A stretch of 64,000 bases of DNA from positions 992,001-1,056,000 of the forward strand of contig NZ_CP107935.1 of NCBI RefSeq assembly GCF_036038375.1, written 5' to 3'. How positions within the stretch are numbered: position 1 is the stretch's first letter; every line of letters starts with the position of its first letter. The notes beneath the pieces were generated by a model. That model was not told the DNA's origin, did not search any database, and saw only the letters and a program-made list of their open reading frames with translations. The DNA comes from Streptomyces sp. NBC_00414 (lineage in GTDB: Bacteria; Actinomycetota; Actinomycetes; Streptomycetales; Streptomycetaceae). Below, in pieces: positions 26,901 to 35,284 of the stretch. Made by a program: the position numbers and the translations under genes.

Positions 26901-27812
26901 CCGCTGCAAATGAACGGGTACGCATACAGCAACAACAGCCCGGTCAGCAACAGCGACCCGACCGGCTTGATCCTTGCTCCCATCGATGGAGGGGGCGGTT
27001 TCGGAAAGTCCAAACCCAAGCTGATCGAGAAGACCGTTGGCGACAAGCAGGTAATCTACGACGAATACGGAATCGGGCATGTCCTGGGCGAAACGCCGGA
27101 CAATACCAATGCTACCCGTGTTCTCAAAATGCTTAACGATGATCTCCGCCTGGCGGGACTCCTGTATGGGGATTCCAACAAAAAGACCGGCGAGATTTAC
27201 AAGGTGCAAGACGAAGAAGGGAGAATCGTCGAAAAAGGTACATTCACGGATAAGGATGGAAAGCTGCGCCTCAATGGAACTACGTCCGACTTCATCAAGG
27301 TCACATATGAGAATGGAAAGATAGTCGACGTGATCGACTTTGATGCGACCGGCACCAGTGATCCGAAGAAGTCAATTTCAGAAATCACTAGAGAAATCGA
27401 CAGAAAAATGCGCCCCAAATCGGACAACAAGGGTAAGATGCAGACGAATAATGTGGTCTACATGGCGGCGGATGAAGCTCAAGCTAAGTTGATAGCTAAC
27501 CACTATTCCAATGATCCACGTGTACGTGTGCTTCACGGGGAAGGGTTCGATACGGGCAGAGTGTTCAACTCGGTAACAGGAACGGCGAACGCCACGCGCG
27601 TCAGCCCTAGGATTCGTGGCCGCATTTTCGGTGTCGTGGGCTCTGCTATGCCTTTCGCTCAAGCTAATAGTTACGTCCGTAGCTTTGGTTTTGGAGATGG
27701 GTTCCTCGAAATGGGTAAAGATGTCATCGATCCACTTGGCGGTCACGAAATGGCGGAAGGTCCGCCAAGCGCGGGAGCTATTTGTGATCCGTCATCAGGG
27801 AACTGTGCCTAA
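20940..27812 (+). CDS. RHS-repeat polymorphic toxin protein (secreted), C-terminus altered by IS
   Basis: 2290 residues from GTG 20940 (GGGGGGA 7 bp upstream); a GTG at 20919 lacks a site. Basic N-terminus and hydrophobic stretch (ALVPALGAALLVGLLPAQSFA) form a signal peptide. A SpvB/TcdB-like entry region (WSYPLAIPAAPAGPVPGIALDYNSQSVDGRT) leads into a long array of YD repeats (about 1050-1900: YDALGR, YDDRGNL, YDARGRV, YDAEGNR). The RHS core ends in GAREYDQTSGRFLSADPVI and NSDPTGL (Asp about 2006), where variable toxins start. The last about 285 residues are a different, lower-GC domain (for example NNVVYMAADEAQAKLIANHYSNDPRVRVLHGEG) that I do not recognise. The TAA stop is the first three bases of the downstream IS, so the native end may be lost. 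No immunity gene follows directly. Confidence 0.88.
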   Translation: MFGRISPARRRRVRRLRTALVPALGAALLVGLLPAQSFALPPDPAAAEQGRETLDLEALDQDKPLSGEAFERDLETLKVDVPEDLEQAPAGTATPPLGQADTVTFGSTTNATPATARTTASATTAHAGASATASRTGTAAQQVDLIPVGGLPVSLGQAPDQAAPTGTWQVSVAARTAPVSQGVDGAVLTVQAPATGSVPVSVKLDYAEFKNLYGADWASRLRFVQFPECYLTTPDDEACQAYEELETANDNEAQSITATVDPAADGTVTAASEKSAPNRKSAVQAAHRTSNSQAAPVAAAGDTAVVGAIDSGGGAGGSFKATPLASNGKWSAGGSSGAFTWSYPLAIPAAPAGPVPGIALDYNSQSVDGRTAVSSPQASWIGEGWDYDPGHIERRYRNCQDDRKELNSGTPNNTAKKDKSSDLCWASYNAVMSLGGRTTELVRDAAAGSNPETDTEVYRPQQDDGTRVEHRAGGSNGDNNGEYWIVTTSDGTKYFYGLNQVGGGHADTASVSTVPVFGNHPGEPCHAGAFADSRCGSGKKQAWRWGLDKVVDVHGNTMVVSWKQETNYYAVRKKFKSPEQYDRYAMPTVIEYGMRSDLTKPSATVEFGVKQRCLKSEAACTAAEFAKTDDPGAYRAWWDTPGNLNCKSNSKLCPIFPSFWTQMRLDTVTTKGARAGQSGLGKVDTYELHQSFPEDWYDTAPGLWLNSITHRGFAPGDTTGTLQHKDGVSFAEYSVGSTSPLRTRLQDRQLPNLVSSGADDQRPAFTRPRIGTVATEHGGDIEVEYKGGCASEPAEDEGKDNGTCYPIRWSPDGDEKTPAKSWFNKYVVHSVTETDKVTTHGRPVHTTYTYADPAWAKSVDEFVRPALHTYSDWRGYRQVAVTKGSKSSSQQGDPQAQSYSVTRYFQGVGGAVKDSTGAYTLVDDDANQYAGQAAESITYFNSDKRVHKRTLTFPWSKETASRSRDVEVGGDTEPLRAYRGGIKRSDEIQTVESSWQAVRTVSSFDDTYGLPNQVETMVVKPNGSGGETLSNQTCSKTSYVHNTAAWVIGSPKERRTTATSCAGYDAADPAKQLKSAVRFNYDKQAYGASPTDGLVTSAAEIDAAGTSYAKVTEMTYDGLGRQRTIAKPGEGISETQYTPESGGPVTALKAINAKGHATTTTFDPGRSLALTVTDPNGRMTRTEYDALGRSVKGWSASRTSGGKSPDVLIEYQNAIATSAQTRPASVTVKTLKDDGTYTSQVTVYDGLMRKVQTQEDAHGPGRIVSDTSYNDHGLVDEQTAGYLAKGGPASELFTPKTTTSIPSWTKTRYDGMERPVRQSTYFDGDYRYATYTTYSDTSTYINPAGGTAPRTRTYTDALGRVTSILHYSRDDSSSSSGRSTSYEYDDRGNLSKVSDPAGNIWSYTYDARGRVTSTTDPDTGKTETWYDNADRPYKTTNARGKTTYTEYDALGRVVKVREGSETATPAKEFTYDDLPGALGKPVAATRHTTNGDYINRITNYDTEYRVTNRETVIPASTMTAGVAGTYPYSYTYTPVTGKPQSVTLPAVGGLGAEKVITRYNSDGLAESTSGRAWYTADVTYSPYGEALRTVSGSQPSRLWTTNFVDPHTGRLQRTIADRETTAPHRVTENYYSYDTSGTITSTARSSSDVSGKTWDNQCFTYDAMGELLNAWTSKIIPDRTGTGCKASDGTTWGYRTDYEDSSGPVADAPDAAADTSSPDASLASTLAAVAPDVTSVATGATAYRQSFTFDWLGNRASMTEHDLADATKNVSYSYSYGATKPHTVDWISSAPSGSGSSYAYDAAGNTEIRDLSNTTQNLTWNQENRLDTITADGKKTAYVYDAEGNRTLEKSDSGSTLYLGETEVTTDTNGTIIKAARAYTQAGAPTVIRSTANGAATGHKLSVMIADHLGTAHTTVDLSETQSVTRRAHKPYGELRGTKPASWPNKRGYLGVGIDDAATGLTHVGAREYDQTSGRFLSADPVIDITDPLQMNGYAYSNNSPVSNSDPTGLILAPIDGGGGFGKSKPKLIEKTVGDKQVIYDEYGIGHVLGETPDNTNATRVLKMLNDDLRLAGLLYGDSNKKTGEIYKVQDEEGRIVEKGTFTDKDGKLRLNGTTSDFIKVTYENGKIVDVIDFDATGTSDPKKSISEITREIDRKMRPKSDNKGKMQTNNVVYMAADEAQAKLIANHYSNDPRVRVLHGEGFDTGRVFNSVTGTANATRVSPRIRGRIFGVVGSAMPFAQANSYVRSFGFGDGFLEMGKDVIDPLGGHEMAEGPPSAGAICDPSSGNCA

Positions 27813-28862
27813 CGAGCTCGTGCACGGTAGGCCGTGGCGCGTCGAGATGTGTGGCGTGGTCGGTGTTCAGACTCGAAGGCTGCGGTCGAGGACGGCGGTC
27901 TGCTGATGTGAGAGGAGTCCGGCGACGGCTTGGACGATGTGACTCATGTGCTCGCGTCGGCCAAGGTGCCGGGTCAGGGCCCGCCAGTTCTTGAGGTGCG
28001 CGATGCCGTGCTCGACACGGATGCGCCGTGAGGAGTGCGCCCTGCGCTGCCGCTCGTGCCGCTCCTCGTACCAGACAGGTGCGTTCTTCTTGAACTTGCG
28101 ATGCGGCGGTGTCACCACCCGGCCGCCGGTCTGCGCTCCCATGCCCTGGTAGCCGACATCCGCGAGGATCTCCATGAACGGGCCGCCGGCCCGGGAGCTG
28201 GACCAGGCCCAGCTCCCGGGCCTGGGTGATGTCAGCGCAACTGCCTGGCCGAACCGGGCTGCAGAACAGCATGCGCCCCTCGGCGTCCGTGAGGACCATG
28301 GACTTCACGGCGTTCTGCTTGGTCTTTCCGGAGACGAACTTGTCGCGGTCCTTGCGGCCTGCAGCTGGGCGTCGCACGCGGATCTCCGTGCCGTCGATGA
28401 TGCCGGTCCGACCATCGACGCCCAGGTACTCGATGACCTCGGCGAGAGTACGCAGCCGGACGTCCGGTGCGATGGTGCACCCCCGCTGCGCCAGCAGGGG
28501 GTGCACCTCGCCGATGGCGCGGGTGATGGTGGAGCGCTCCACGCCGAACCAGCAGGCCAGCACGTCATGCGTGGTTCCATGGCGCAGACTCACCAGCGTG
28601 GCCAGCAGCCGGTCGACGAAGACGAACTGGTGCTTCGCCCCCGCTCCTACCGCCCGTTGCCGCGGCCGTGCCGTCAGGCGTGCCTGACGCCGTTCGTGCC
28701 ACAACGGCCCTATCTCGGCGATGAGTTCAGCGATCCCAACCGGCGACAGCCCGGTGATCCTGTACTCCGCCACGATCAACTCTCGCGCCCCAGCCCCCAT
28801 CATGCAGAGCCCAACGAGCCACCCGGCCACCGAGCCACGGCCTACCGTGCACGAGGTCGTTA
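27810..28862 (-). mobile_element. IS element (IS5-type, DDE_Tnp_4 transposase) with 29-bp terminal inverted repeats
   Basis: Left end 27810-27838 (starts TAACGAGCTCGTGCACGG) and right end 28834-28862 are inverted copies matching at 28 of 29 positions. Total length is 1053 bp. Its left end directly abuts, and supplies the stop codon for, the RHS toxin gene. Its transposase carries a frameshift, so this copy is probably not autonomous. Confidence 0.88.
27867..28803 (-). pseudogene. IS5-type transposase, frameshifted
   Basis: From ATG 28803 the frame reads a good N-terminal half: helix-turn-helix (VSLRHGTTHDVLACWFGVERSTITRAIGEVHPLL) and first Asp in GIIDGTEIRVRRPA, then KTKQNAVKSMVLTDAEGRMLF and SCADITQARELG. 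Near 28185-28200 the reading frame shifts. The C-terminal half (MEILADVGYQGMGAQTGGRVVTPPHRKFKKN..., then RIRVEHGIAHLKNWRAL with the last acidic residue) continues in another frame to a stop at 27867. One small indel therefore splits an otherwise well-preserved transposase. Confidence 0.82.
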
Positions 28863-29264
28863 AACGACAGGTTCCTGCTGTTGCTGGAACAAGTTCCGCC
28901 CCAGAGGTAGAGCCGCTCATTCGTCGGCAGGTCAGCCATGATCGCTGCAATTCTCGTGGAGGAAGTGGCGAAGATCGGCGACGAGAGCAAACATCTGCAC
29001 CCGCCAGTTTCCCACTGCTGTCTCCACCCCTCGGACAGGGGTCCGGCGCTCGGGCGCGAGTCGAAGCTGTGTGAGCACGACGCGCGCCGTGCGGCACCGC
29101 GCCCCGGCCGTACCGGCGGCTTCGTGCGGCGGAGTGCGCCTCGGGCGGGGTGGGTCCCCGGCATGCTCGGCCCGTCCGCCACATCCTTCAGCAGTCCTCG
29201 GTCACCTCCCGTCACGAGCCGCCCGCACGTAGGTGGGCACCGAACGGGCCGTCAGCTCGGCGTA
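28863..29264. other. about 400 bp without a supported gene
   Basis: Right flank of the IS. Joining the RHS frame before the IS to the bases after it would keep the frame open for 15 codons (NDRFLLLLEQVPPQR) before a TAG. This may be the original toxin tail if no target duplication exists. No immunity-like gene is visible. Confidence 0.4.
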
Positions 29265-29417
29265 CGGCAAGTGCCTACTACATTTTCAGCAGCTGTAACT
29301 GCCTGCAGGAGTACGACGACAGGATGGCCCGCGTCCGGAGAGGCTGGGCGGACCGACCAGCGCTAGCCGAGGGGCCTCCTGCCGTGGCTATATCCCTTGA
29401 CCAAGTGGGCCGCCCTG
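29265..29417 (+). repeat. truncated duplicate of the MMPL gene leader (copy A)
   Basis: About 153 bp nearly 90% identical to 31571-31723, including the stretch GACGACAGGATGGCCCGC and the GTG start with the first ten or so codons of the MMPL gene (VAISLDQVGRP against VAVFLHQVGRL). After 29417 similarity stops, so this is a decapitated leader without its gene. Confidence 0.85.
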
Positions 29418-29523
29418 AAATTTGGAATGAAAGATTTCCTAGACAGCCCGTGGCCGACAGAAATTCCACTGCTCCGGACCCGCTTTTCACATCGCCACTG
29501 AATCGGCCCTCTAAGGATATGTA

Positions 29524-30144
29524 ATGCACCTCACAATTCTTGCGGCATCAGGTACTACTGGCCTCTCCTTGACGAGGCAGGCTCTGGAACGTGGGCACAC
29601 CGTCACCGCCATAGCCCGCTCCCCGAAGCGCATCACTGTCCCAAACTCGCCGCGGCTGAAACGCGTCACTGCGGATGTTTTCGACGGCGACGCAATTTCC
29701 GATGCTCTGCAAGGTAGCGAGAATGTGCTATCTGCTCTCGGTTGGGTCAGGAGGGAAAAGAAGTCGGGGGTCCTGGTTTTAGGCGCCAGGGCCGTAATTG
29801 CAGCGCGCCCGAACCGTATAATCTGGCTCGGCTCCTACGGAACCGGCGCGTCAGCGCAAGCTGCGGGTCTATCTACTCGAATCATACTCAAAGGACTTGG
29901 CGCCGAGCTGGCGGATAAGGTCGCCGCAGATGGACTCGTACTTAAAGCTGGCGGTACTGTATTCCATGCCGGCCCATTATCCAATAAACCGCTCAATCCG
30001 TCCCGGAAAACCGTTGCTCTCGACGAGGCGCCCAAGCGTTTTTTCCCTGCCCGTATCAGCCGTGAAAACGTGGCCGCAGCTATGCTGGATGAGGTGGAGA
30101 ATCCTCGCTACCTGGGTCGAATTGCTATTCCCCTGGAGCGATGA
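29524..30144 (+). CDS. NAD(P)-binding (NmrA/SDR-like) oxidoreductase
   Basis: 206 residues, ATG 29524 with AAGGAT upstream. An N-terminal Rossmann motif of the atypical SDR type ([30 protein letters not shown], residues 4-33) is followed by [26 protein letters not shown]. This resembles NAD(P)H-binding NmrA/flavin-reductase-like proteins. GC content is distinctly below that of the chromosome, and the gene has two rare TTA leucine codons (29779-29781 and 29977-29979). It would therefore need the bldA tRNA and is probably recently acquired. It lies between the truncated MMPL leader and transposase debris. Confidence 0.8.
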   Translation: MHLTILAASGTTGLSLTRQALERGHTVTAIARSPKRITVPNSPRLKRVTADVFDGDAISDALQGSENVLSALGWVRREKKSGVLVLGARAVIAARPNRIIWLGSYGTGASAQAAGLSTRIILKGLGAELADKVAADGLVLKAGGTVFHAGPLSNKPLNPSRKTVALDEAPKRFFPARISRENVAAAMLDEVENPRYLGRIAIPLER

Positions 30145-30559
30145 CATCCACTGGCCTTGAGCTCATGGAGCCGTTGATGAGGGCCGGGTGCGTAGGACGG
30201 CAGTTGATAGACGGCTTGGCCGTCCTGCCGGGGAATGAACTGCCGCATCCCGTAGCTGCGAACAATCGCTCCGTCATGAGGCCGCGCGTACCTTGTCTCT
30301 CAGTTCCCGGCCCGGCGACGGCCCTGCAGACACTCTTCCCGTAGGACACCTTCCGAACGGGCGGAATCTCAGCAACCCGCCCTGCGGGCCAGGCCCAGGC
30401 CCGCGCAGCCGTGGGTCTCTGTCTGAAGTCGAGTTGGCAGGCGGTGGCGCGGTGGGGGCTGAAGGATCCGGGTTCGACCCGCTCCAGCGAGTCACAATTG
30501 GCAGATTCGTAAGGAGTTGGCGCTCGGGGAGCCCTTGGCCAGAGGGCACTCGCGGAGTC

Positions 30560-31300
30560 TTCGCGCTTCTTCAGCGTTGCCGCTCTAGCGTGAGGACAGC
30601 CTTGGTGATTGACGTCATGCGGTTGGGGCTGCATCGGGACCTGCGAAAGATCCGCCAGGACTTGAGCCTCGCGACACCTCGTTGGACGGGCGCTCGCGCT
30701 GCGGCCAGCGCCTGGTTGCGGACTTTTCCGTGGGGTGAGTTCCTGCAGGGGCCTGCGATCGATGCCGGTGGTCAGGCACGGGCCGGCGCCCTGGTAGGCG
30801 AGACCGGCCGGTATGGGGACGCCCTGGCGCTCGCAGATCCGGATGATCCGGTGGGTGCGGGCAGCGGTCAGGTCGTGGGTGTGGCCTGACTGGGCGGGGC
30901 AGAGCCACAGCGACCGGCCGCCGGGTTCGGTGACGACCTGCACGTTCACACCGTGGCGCCGGTGTTTGCGGGAGTAGTCGGCGCGGCCGTCGCCGACCCG
31001 GTCGCACTCGGCGAGGGTGCCGTCCAGCAGGACGAACCGGGGTTCGTGCTCGCGCGGCAGTTTCAGCAGACCCGGTGCACGTTCGGCGAGCAGGCCGACA
31101 ACCGCGCCGGTGTAGGCGTGGGCCGTGGACTCGCTGATCCCGAACCCGGCGGCGATCTTCGCGAGTGTGGTGTGCTCGCGCAGGTACACCATTGCCACCA
31201 TCGCGCGCTGAGACGGACGGAGCTTGCAGCGTCGCTCGCCCTCACAGGTGACGATCAGTATTCCGGTCCGGGAACACTCCGCCGCAAAGCCCTTAACCAG
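30560..31300 (-). pseudogene. IS5-type transposase remnant
   Basis: A recognisable middle section is [39 protein letters not shown], then [33 protein letters not shown] and [21 protein letters not shown]. It then shifts frame before the ELTPTEKS-like segment. The 5' end lacks a plausible start and the last catalytic segment is missing or scrambled. Decayed DDE transposase. Confidence 0.75.
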
Positions 31301-31368
31301 CGATAACCGCAGTTCTCAATCAGCAGCCGGAGCGTAGGTGCTGCTTCCTTGGGAACGGAGCGACGAGG

Positions 31369-31440
31369 GTGACGGAACGTCATGAGCGGGTCTGGGTGGG
31401 CATCGACGCCGGCAAGGACCATCACTGGGCCATGCTCAGC
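31369..31440 (+). pseudogene. IS110 family transposase N-terminal fragment
   Basis: From GTG 31369 the frame reads TERHERVWVGIDAGKDHHWAML, the typical first segment of IS110 transposases with the first Asp of the DEDD site, then loses similarity after about 24 residues. Confidence 0.65.
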
Positions 31441-31570
31441 ACACCCGGCCACCGCAGTCGGAGCGGATCCTGAGACTCTGCGTCGGCGTCGGGCGAAGCT
31501 CGTAGCTGCGCCCCGCAGCACGGTAAGCGCTCACAAGCAGCGTGGCTTCCTCGCCTGCTTTCGTGCCGCT

Positions 31571-31723
31571 CGGCAGGTGCCTACTACGTTCTCAGTAGCG
31601 GTAACTGCCAGCAGGCGTACGACGACAGGATGGCCCGCATCCGGAGAGGCTGGGCGGACCGACCAGCACCTACCGGGGGGACCTCCTGTCGTGGCCGTAT
31701 TCCTTCACCAAGTTGGCCGTCTG
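31571..31723 (+). repeat. leader of the MMPL gene, duplicated at 29265-29417 (copy B)
   Basis: Intact copy of the about 153-bp duplication, contiguous with the MMPL gene. It carries the probable 5' untranslated region and the start codon at 31691. Confidence 0.85.
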
Positions 31724-33910
31724 GCCTTTCGACGACGCTGGTACGTCACTCTGATCTGGGCGGCCGTCCTGGCGCTGACCGGACTTGGTGCACTCAAGGC
31801 TCCGGAGGCGTCCGACAAAGGGCTCTCCATGCCAGGTATCGAGTCCCAGAAGGCGTTCGATCTGATGGAACGGAGTTTCCCCGGTGCCGCTGCCGACGGT
31901 GCGACCGCCCGGATCGTCTTCGTCGCGCCGCCCGGCGAGCAGATCACCGATCCTGGGAACAGACAGGCCGTCGAGAAGACCATGGCCTCCCTCGCCGGCG
32001 GCACGCAGGTCGCGAGCGTCTCCGACCCGTTCCGCTCGAAGACGCTGAGCAAGTACGGCCGGACCGCGTATGCGACCGTCACCTACGAGGTCGGGGCCAA
32101 GGAGCTCACCGATGCCAGCAGGAACCGGCTGGAGGAGGCCGTTCAAGGCGCCCGGGACGACGGGCTGACCGTCGAGGCCGGCGGAAAGGCCCTGGACGCG
32201 GGCGGCGGTCCGGGCGGTGCGGCCGAGCTGATCGGTGTCGTGCTGGCCGCCGTCGTCCTGCTGGCCACCTTCGGCTCGCTCGCTGCGGCCGGGCTGCCGC
32301 TGCTGACCGCTCTGATCGGAGTCGGAGTCAGCCTCGCCGCGATCCTGGCCCTGGCCCATGCGCTGGACCTGTCCGCGACGACGAGCATCCTGGCGATGAT
32401 GCTGGGTCTCACGGTCGGCATCGACTACGCCCTGTTCGTGGTCTCCCGTTACCGCGAGGAGCGAGCCCGGGGCCGTACGCCCGAGGAGGCGGTGGGGTTC
32501 GCGGCCGGCACGGCCGGGTCCGCGGTGGTGTTCGCCGGGTCGACCGTGGTCATCGCGCTGGCCGGACTCGCGGTGGTCGGTGTCCCGATGCTCACCAAGA
32601 TGGGCCTGGCCGCGGCCGGCGCGGTCACCGTCGCCGTGCTGATCGCCCTGACACTGGTCCCGGCGCTGCTCGGCTTCTGGCCCAACGCCGTGCTCACCCG
32701 GCGGGACCGCAAGGGCGGACGGATCGGGGAGCAGAGCACCCGGAACAACTGGGGCACCCGCTGGGCGCGCTTCGTGCTGCGGCGTCCGCTGCCCGTACTG
32801 CTGCTGGGTGTGACGGGGTTGGGTGCTCTCGCCCTGCCGGCCATGGACCTGCGGCTCGGCAATCCCGGGGACGAAGCCAAACCGGCCTCCACCACCGAGC
32901 GCCGGGCGTACGATGCGCTGGCCGAAGCCTTCGGGCCCGGCTTCAACGGACCTCTGACCATCGTCGTGGACGCACGGAACTCCACCGGCGCGAAAAGCGC
33001 CGTCCGGTCCGTCGCACAGCGGATCGGTGACACCAAGGGGGTCGTCTCCGTCTCTTCGCCCCGCTTCGACGCGACGGGGGACACGGCCGTCTTCCAGGCC
33101 GTGCCATCCACAGCGCCGACCGACGAGAAGACCAAGAGGCTGGTCGCGTCCATCCGGGACGACCGGCCCACGATCGAGTCCCGGACCGGGGCGACCTTCG
33201 CCGTCACCGGCACCACCGCCCTCGACATCGACATCGCCGAGAAGGTGCGGTCGGCCCTGGTCCCTTACCTGATCGTCGTTTTGGGCCTCGCGGTCGTACT
33301 GCTGCTGCTCGTCTTCCGGTCCCTGCTCGTCCCGCTGAAGGCGGCCCTCGGATACCTGCTGTCGGTCCTGGCCTCCCTGGGTGCGGTCGTCCTGGTCTTC
33401 CAACAGGGCCACGGCGCCGCACTGGCGGGAGCGGAGCACACCGGGCCGGTCATGAGCCTGATGCCGATCTTCCTGGTGGGCATCGTCTTCGGCCTGGCCA
33501 TGGACTACGAGGTCTTCCTGGTCTCCCGGATGCGCGAGGCGTACGTCCACGGGGAATCGCCCGACCAGGCGGTGACCAGTGGGTTCCGGCACAGCGCCCG
33601 GGTCGTCGTGGCCGCCGCGCTGATCATGATCGCGGTGTTCGCCGGATTCATCGGCGAGAGCGACTCCATGATCAAGATGATCGGCTTCGGGCTGGCCTCC
33701 GCCGTCCTCTTCGACGCCTTCGTCGTCCGGATGGCGATCGTGCCCGCGGTCCTGGCCCTGCTCGGCCACAAGGCCTGGTGGCTGCCGGGCTGGCTCGACC
33801 GGCTGCTGCCCCGCGTCGACGTCGAGGGCCAGGCGCTCGACCGGCGGTCCGGCGTGGGGGACCCGCAGTCCATCGGGTCGACGGCCGCACGGGAGGTGTC
33901 CCGCACCTGA
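31691..33910 (+). CDS. MMPL family (RND superfamily) transporter
   Basis: 739 residues from GTG 31691; the same start is preserved in the duplicated leader, supporting it. The topology is a duplicated RND half: a first membrane helix (WYVTLIWAAVLALTGLGAL), an extracytoplasmic loop, then five to six helices. The charged motif GIDYALFVVSRYREE is in the first half and MDYEVFLVSRMREAYVHG in the second. These are the proton-relay segments of MmpL proteins. It probably exports a lipid, siderophore or drug. Length is normal for Streptomyces. It is followed within about 110 bp by a NarL-type two-component system that may control it. Confidence 0.93.
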   Translation: MAVFLHQVGRLAFRRRWYVTLIWAAVLALTGLGALKAPEASDKGLSMPGIESQKAFDLMERSFPGAAADGATARIVFVAPPGEQITDPGNRQAVEKTMASLAGGTQVASVSDPFRSKTLSKYGRTAYATVTYEVGAKELTDASRNRLEEAVQGARDDGLTVEAGGKALDAGGGPGGAAELIGVVLAAVVLLATFGSLAAAGLPLLTALIGVGVSLAAILALAHALDLSATTSILAMMLGLTVGIDYALFVVSRYREERARGRTPEEAVGFAAGTAGSAVVFAGSTVVIALAGLAVVGVPMLTKMGLAAAGAVTVAVLIALTLVPALLGFWPNAVLTRRDRKGGRIGEQSTRNNWGTRWARFVLRRPLPVLLLGVTGLGALALPAMDLRLGNPGDEAKPASTTERRAYDALAEAFGPGFNGPLTIVVDARNSTGAKSAVRSVAQRIGDTKGVVSVSSPRFDATGDTAVFQAVPSTAPTDEKTKRLVASIRDDRPTIESRTGATFAVTGTTALDIDIAEKVRSALVPYLIVVLGLAVVLLLLVFRSLLVPLKAALGYLLSVLASLGAVVLVFQQGHGAALAGAEHTGPVMSLMPIFLVGIVFGLAMDYEVFLVSRMREAYVHGESPDQAVTSGFRHSARVVVAAALIMIAVFAGFIGESDSMIKMIGFGLASAVLFDAFVVRMAIVPAVLALLGHKAWWLPGWLDRLLPRVDVEGQALDRRSGVGDPQSIGSTAAREVSRT

Positions 33911-34021
33911 CACCACTGCTTCTTTACTGCCGGGGCCTCCCTGTATTGGATGAAACGGGGCGGCCCCGGGGGCCATCCGTGGGAGACAGCGACGTATGCA
34001 GAGCAGCGACCGGAGAATGGT

Positions 34022-35284
34022 ATGAGAACCGGCCCTGAGGGTTACACCGACCGTTTCGAGCAGTACGCCGACCGCCATCCCCGCGTCGTCGACGCGGTCA
34101 TCGTGCTGGTGCTGATGGCCTGCGCGGTCGTGGGCAGTGGTCTCACCAGGCCCGGCGCCGCCCCGCCCCAGCGTGATGCCACCGTCCTGGTCGTCATGGG
34201 GGCCTCATGTCTCGCGCTGTTCGCACACCGAAGCCGTCCGCGGACCGTCACTGTCGTCAACGCGGTGTGCATCGTGGCCGTCACCGCGCTGGAGTACGTA
34301 CTGACCCCTCTGCTGCTGGCTCCCGTCATGGCGGCGCTGTACTGGTTGACCACACACACCGGACTCAGGACCGCGCGCTTCTACAGCCTCACCACGGCAG
34401 CAGCTCTGATGACCACGTCAGCGGTCTTCGACCCCACGTACCCTTCCTCCCCCGTGCCACGGTCTATCGGCTACTGCTTCTGGCTGTTGCTGCCGCTCGC
34501 CGCCGGCAGCATGACCAGACTGCGGCGCGCCTACGTGGCGTCCGTACGGGCGCGCGCCGAACACGCCGAGCGGACCCGGGAGGAGGAGGCGCGGCTGCGG
34601 GCCACCGAGGAGCGCATGCGCATCGCCCGCGAACTGCACGACGTCGTCGCCCACCACCTGGCCCTCGCCAACGCCCAGGCAGGCACAGCAGCCCATTTCG
34701 CGCTCACCGATCCGCAGCGGACGAAGAAGATCCTCACCAGCTTGACCGACACCACGTCTTCCGCACTGCGCGACCTGAAAACCACGCTGGGACTGCTGCG
34801 CCACGACAGCACCCCGGCCTCGGAACCGCTGGAGCCCTCCCCCGGCCTCGCCCACCTGCCCCAGTTGGTTTCTACATGTGCCGCTGCAGGACTCACCGTC
34901 ACGGTCACCACGACGGGAGAGGTCCGTCCGCTCACCTCCACAGTGGACCTGACGGCGTTCCGGATCGTGCAGGAGGCACTCACCAACGCCACCAAACACG
35001 CCGCCGCGAACTCGGCCGACGTGCAACTCATCTACAAGGACTGTCGCTTGCTGATCACGATCACCAACGGCGCGCCGTCAGACACCACCGACGCAGCTGC
35101 TGCCGTGTCGGGCCAGGGTTTCGGCATCATGGGCATGCGCGAACGAGCCCACACCGCCGGCGGTGAACTCCGCGCGGGCCCGCGACCAGGAGGCGGTTTC
35201 GAAGTCGCGACCAGTCTGCCGCTCCGGCCCACTGCGACCAAGGCGTCCTCGAAGACCGCAGACGATCCGGCAGGAGAAGCATGA
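34022..35284 (+). CDS. NarL-type sensor histidine kinase
   Basis: 420 residues from ATG 34022 with GGAGA upstream. About five membrane helices are in the first 160 residues (VVDAVIVLVLMACAVVGSGL; LVVMGASCLALFA; VCIVAVTALEYVLTPLLLAPVMAALYWL; IGYCFWLLLPLAAGSM). A coiled region and the HisKA_3 domain follow with the phospho-accepting His206 in IARELHDVVAHHLA. The HATPase_c domain has DLTAFRIVQEALTNATKHA (N-box) and GQGFGIMGMRERAHTAGG (G-box). The signal is unknown. Its stop overlaps the response regulator start (ATGA), so the pair is translationally coupled. Confidence 0.94.
   Translation: MRTGPEGYTDRFEQYADRHPRVVDAVIVLVLMACAVVGSGLTRPGAAPPQRDATVLVVMGASCLALFAHRSRPRTVTVVNAVCIVAVTALEYVLTPLLLAPVMAALYWLTTHTGLRTARFYSLTTAAALMTTSAVFDPTYPSSPVPRSIGYCFWLLLPLAAGSMTRLRRAYVASVRARAEHAERTREEEARLRATEERMRIARELHDVVAHHLALANAQAGTAAHFALTDPQRTKKILTSLTDTTSSALRDLKTTLGLLRHDSTPASEPLEPSPGLAHLPQLVSTCAAAGLTVTVTTTGEVRPLTSTVDLTAFRIVQEALTNATKHAAANSADVQLIYKDCRLLITITNGAPSDTTDAAAAVSGQGFGIMGMRERAHTAGGELRAGPRPGGGFEVATSLPLRPTATKASSKTADDPAGEA

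Noticed and set aside
30464..30485. tRNA T-arm-like sequence (CGGG-TTCGA-CCCG)
   Set aside because: No matching acceptor stem, anticodon or D arm can be drawn upstream, so it is not a tRNA and only doubtfully a tRNA fragment or att site.
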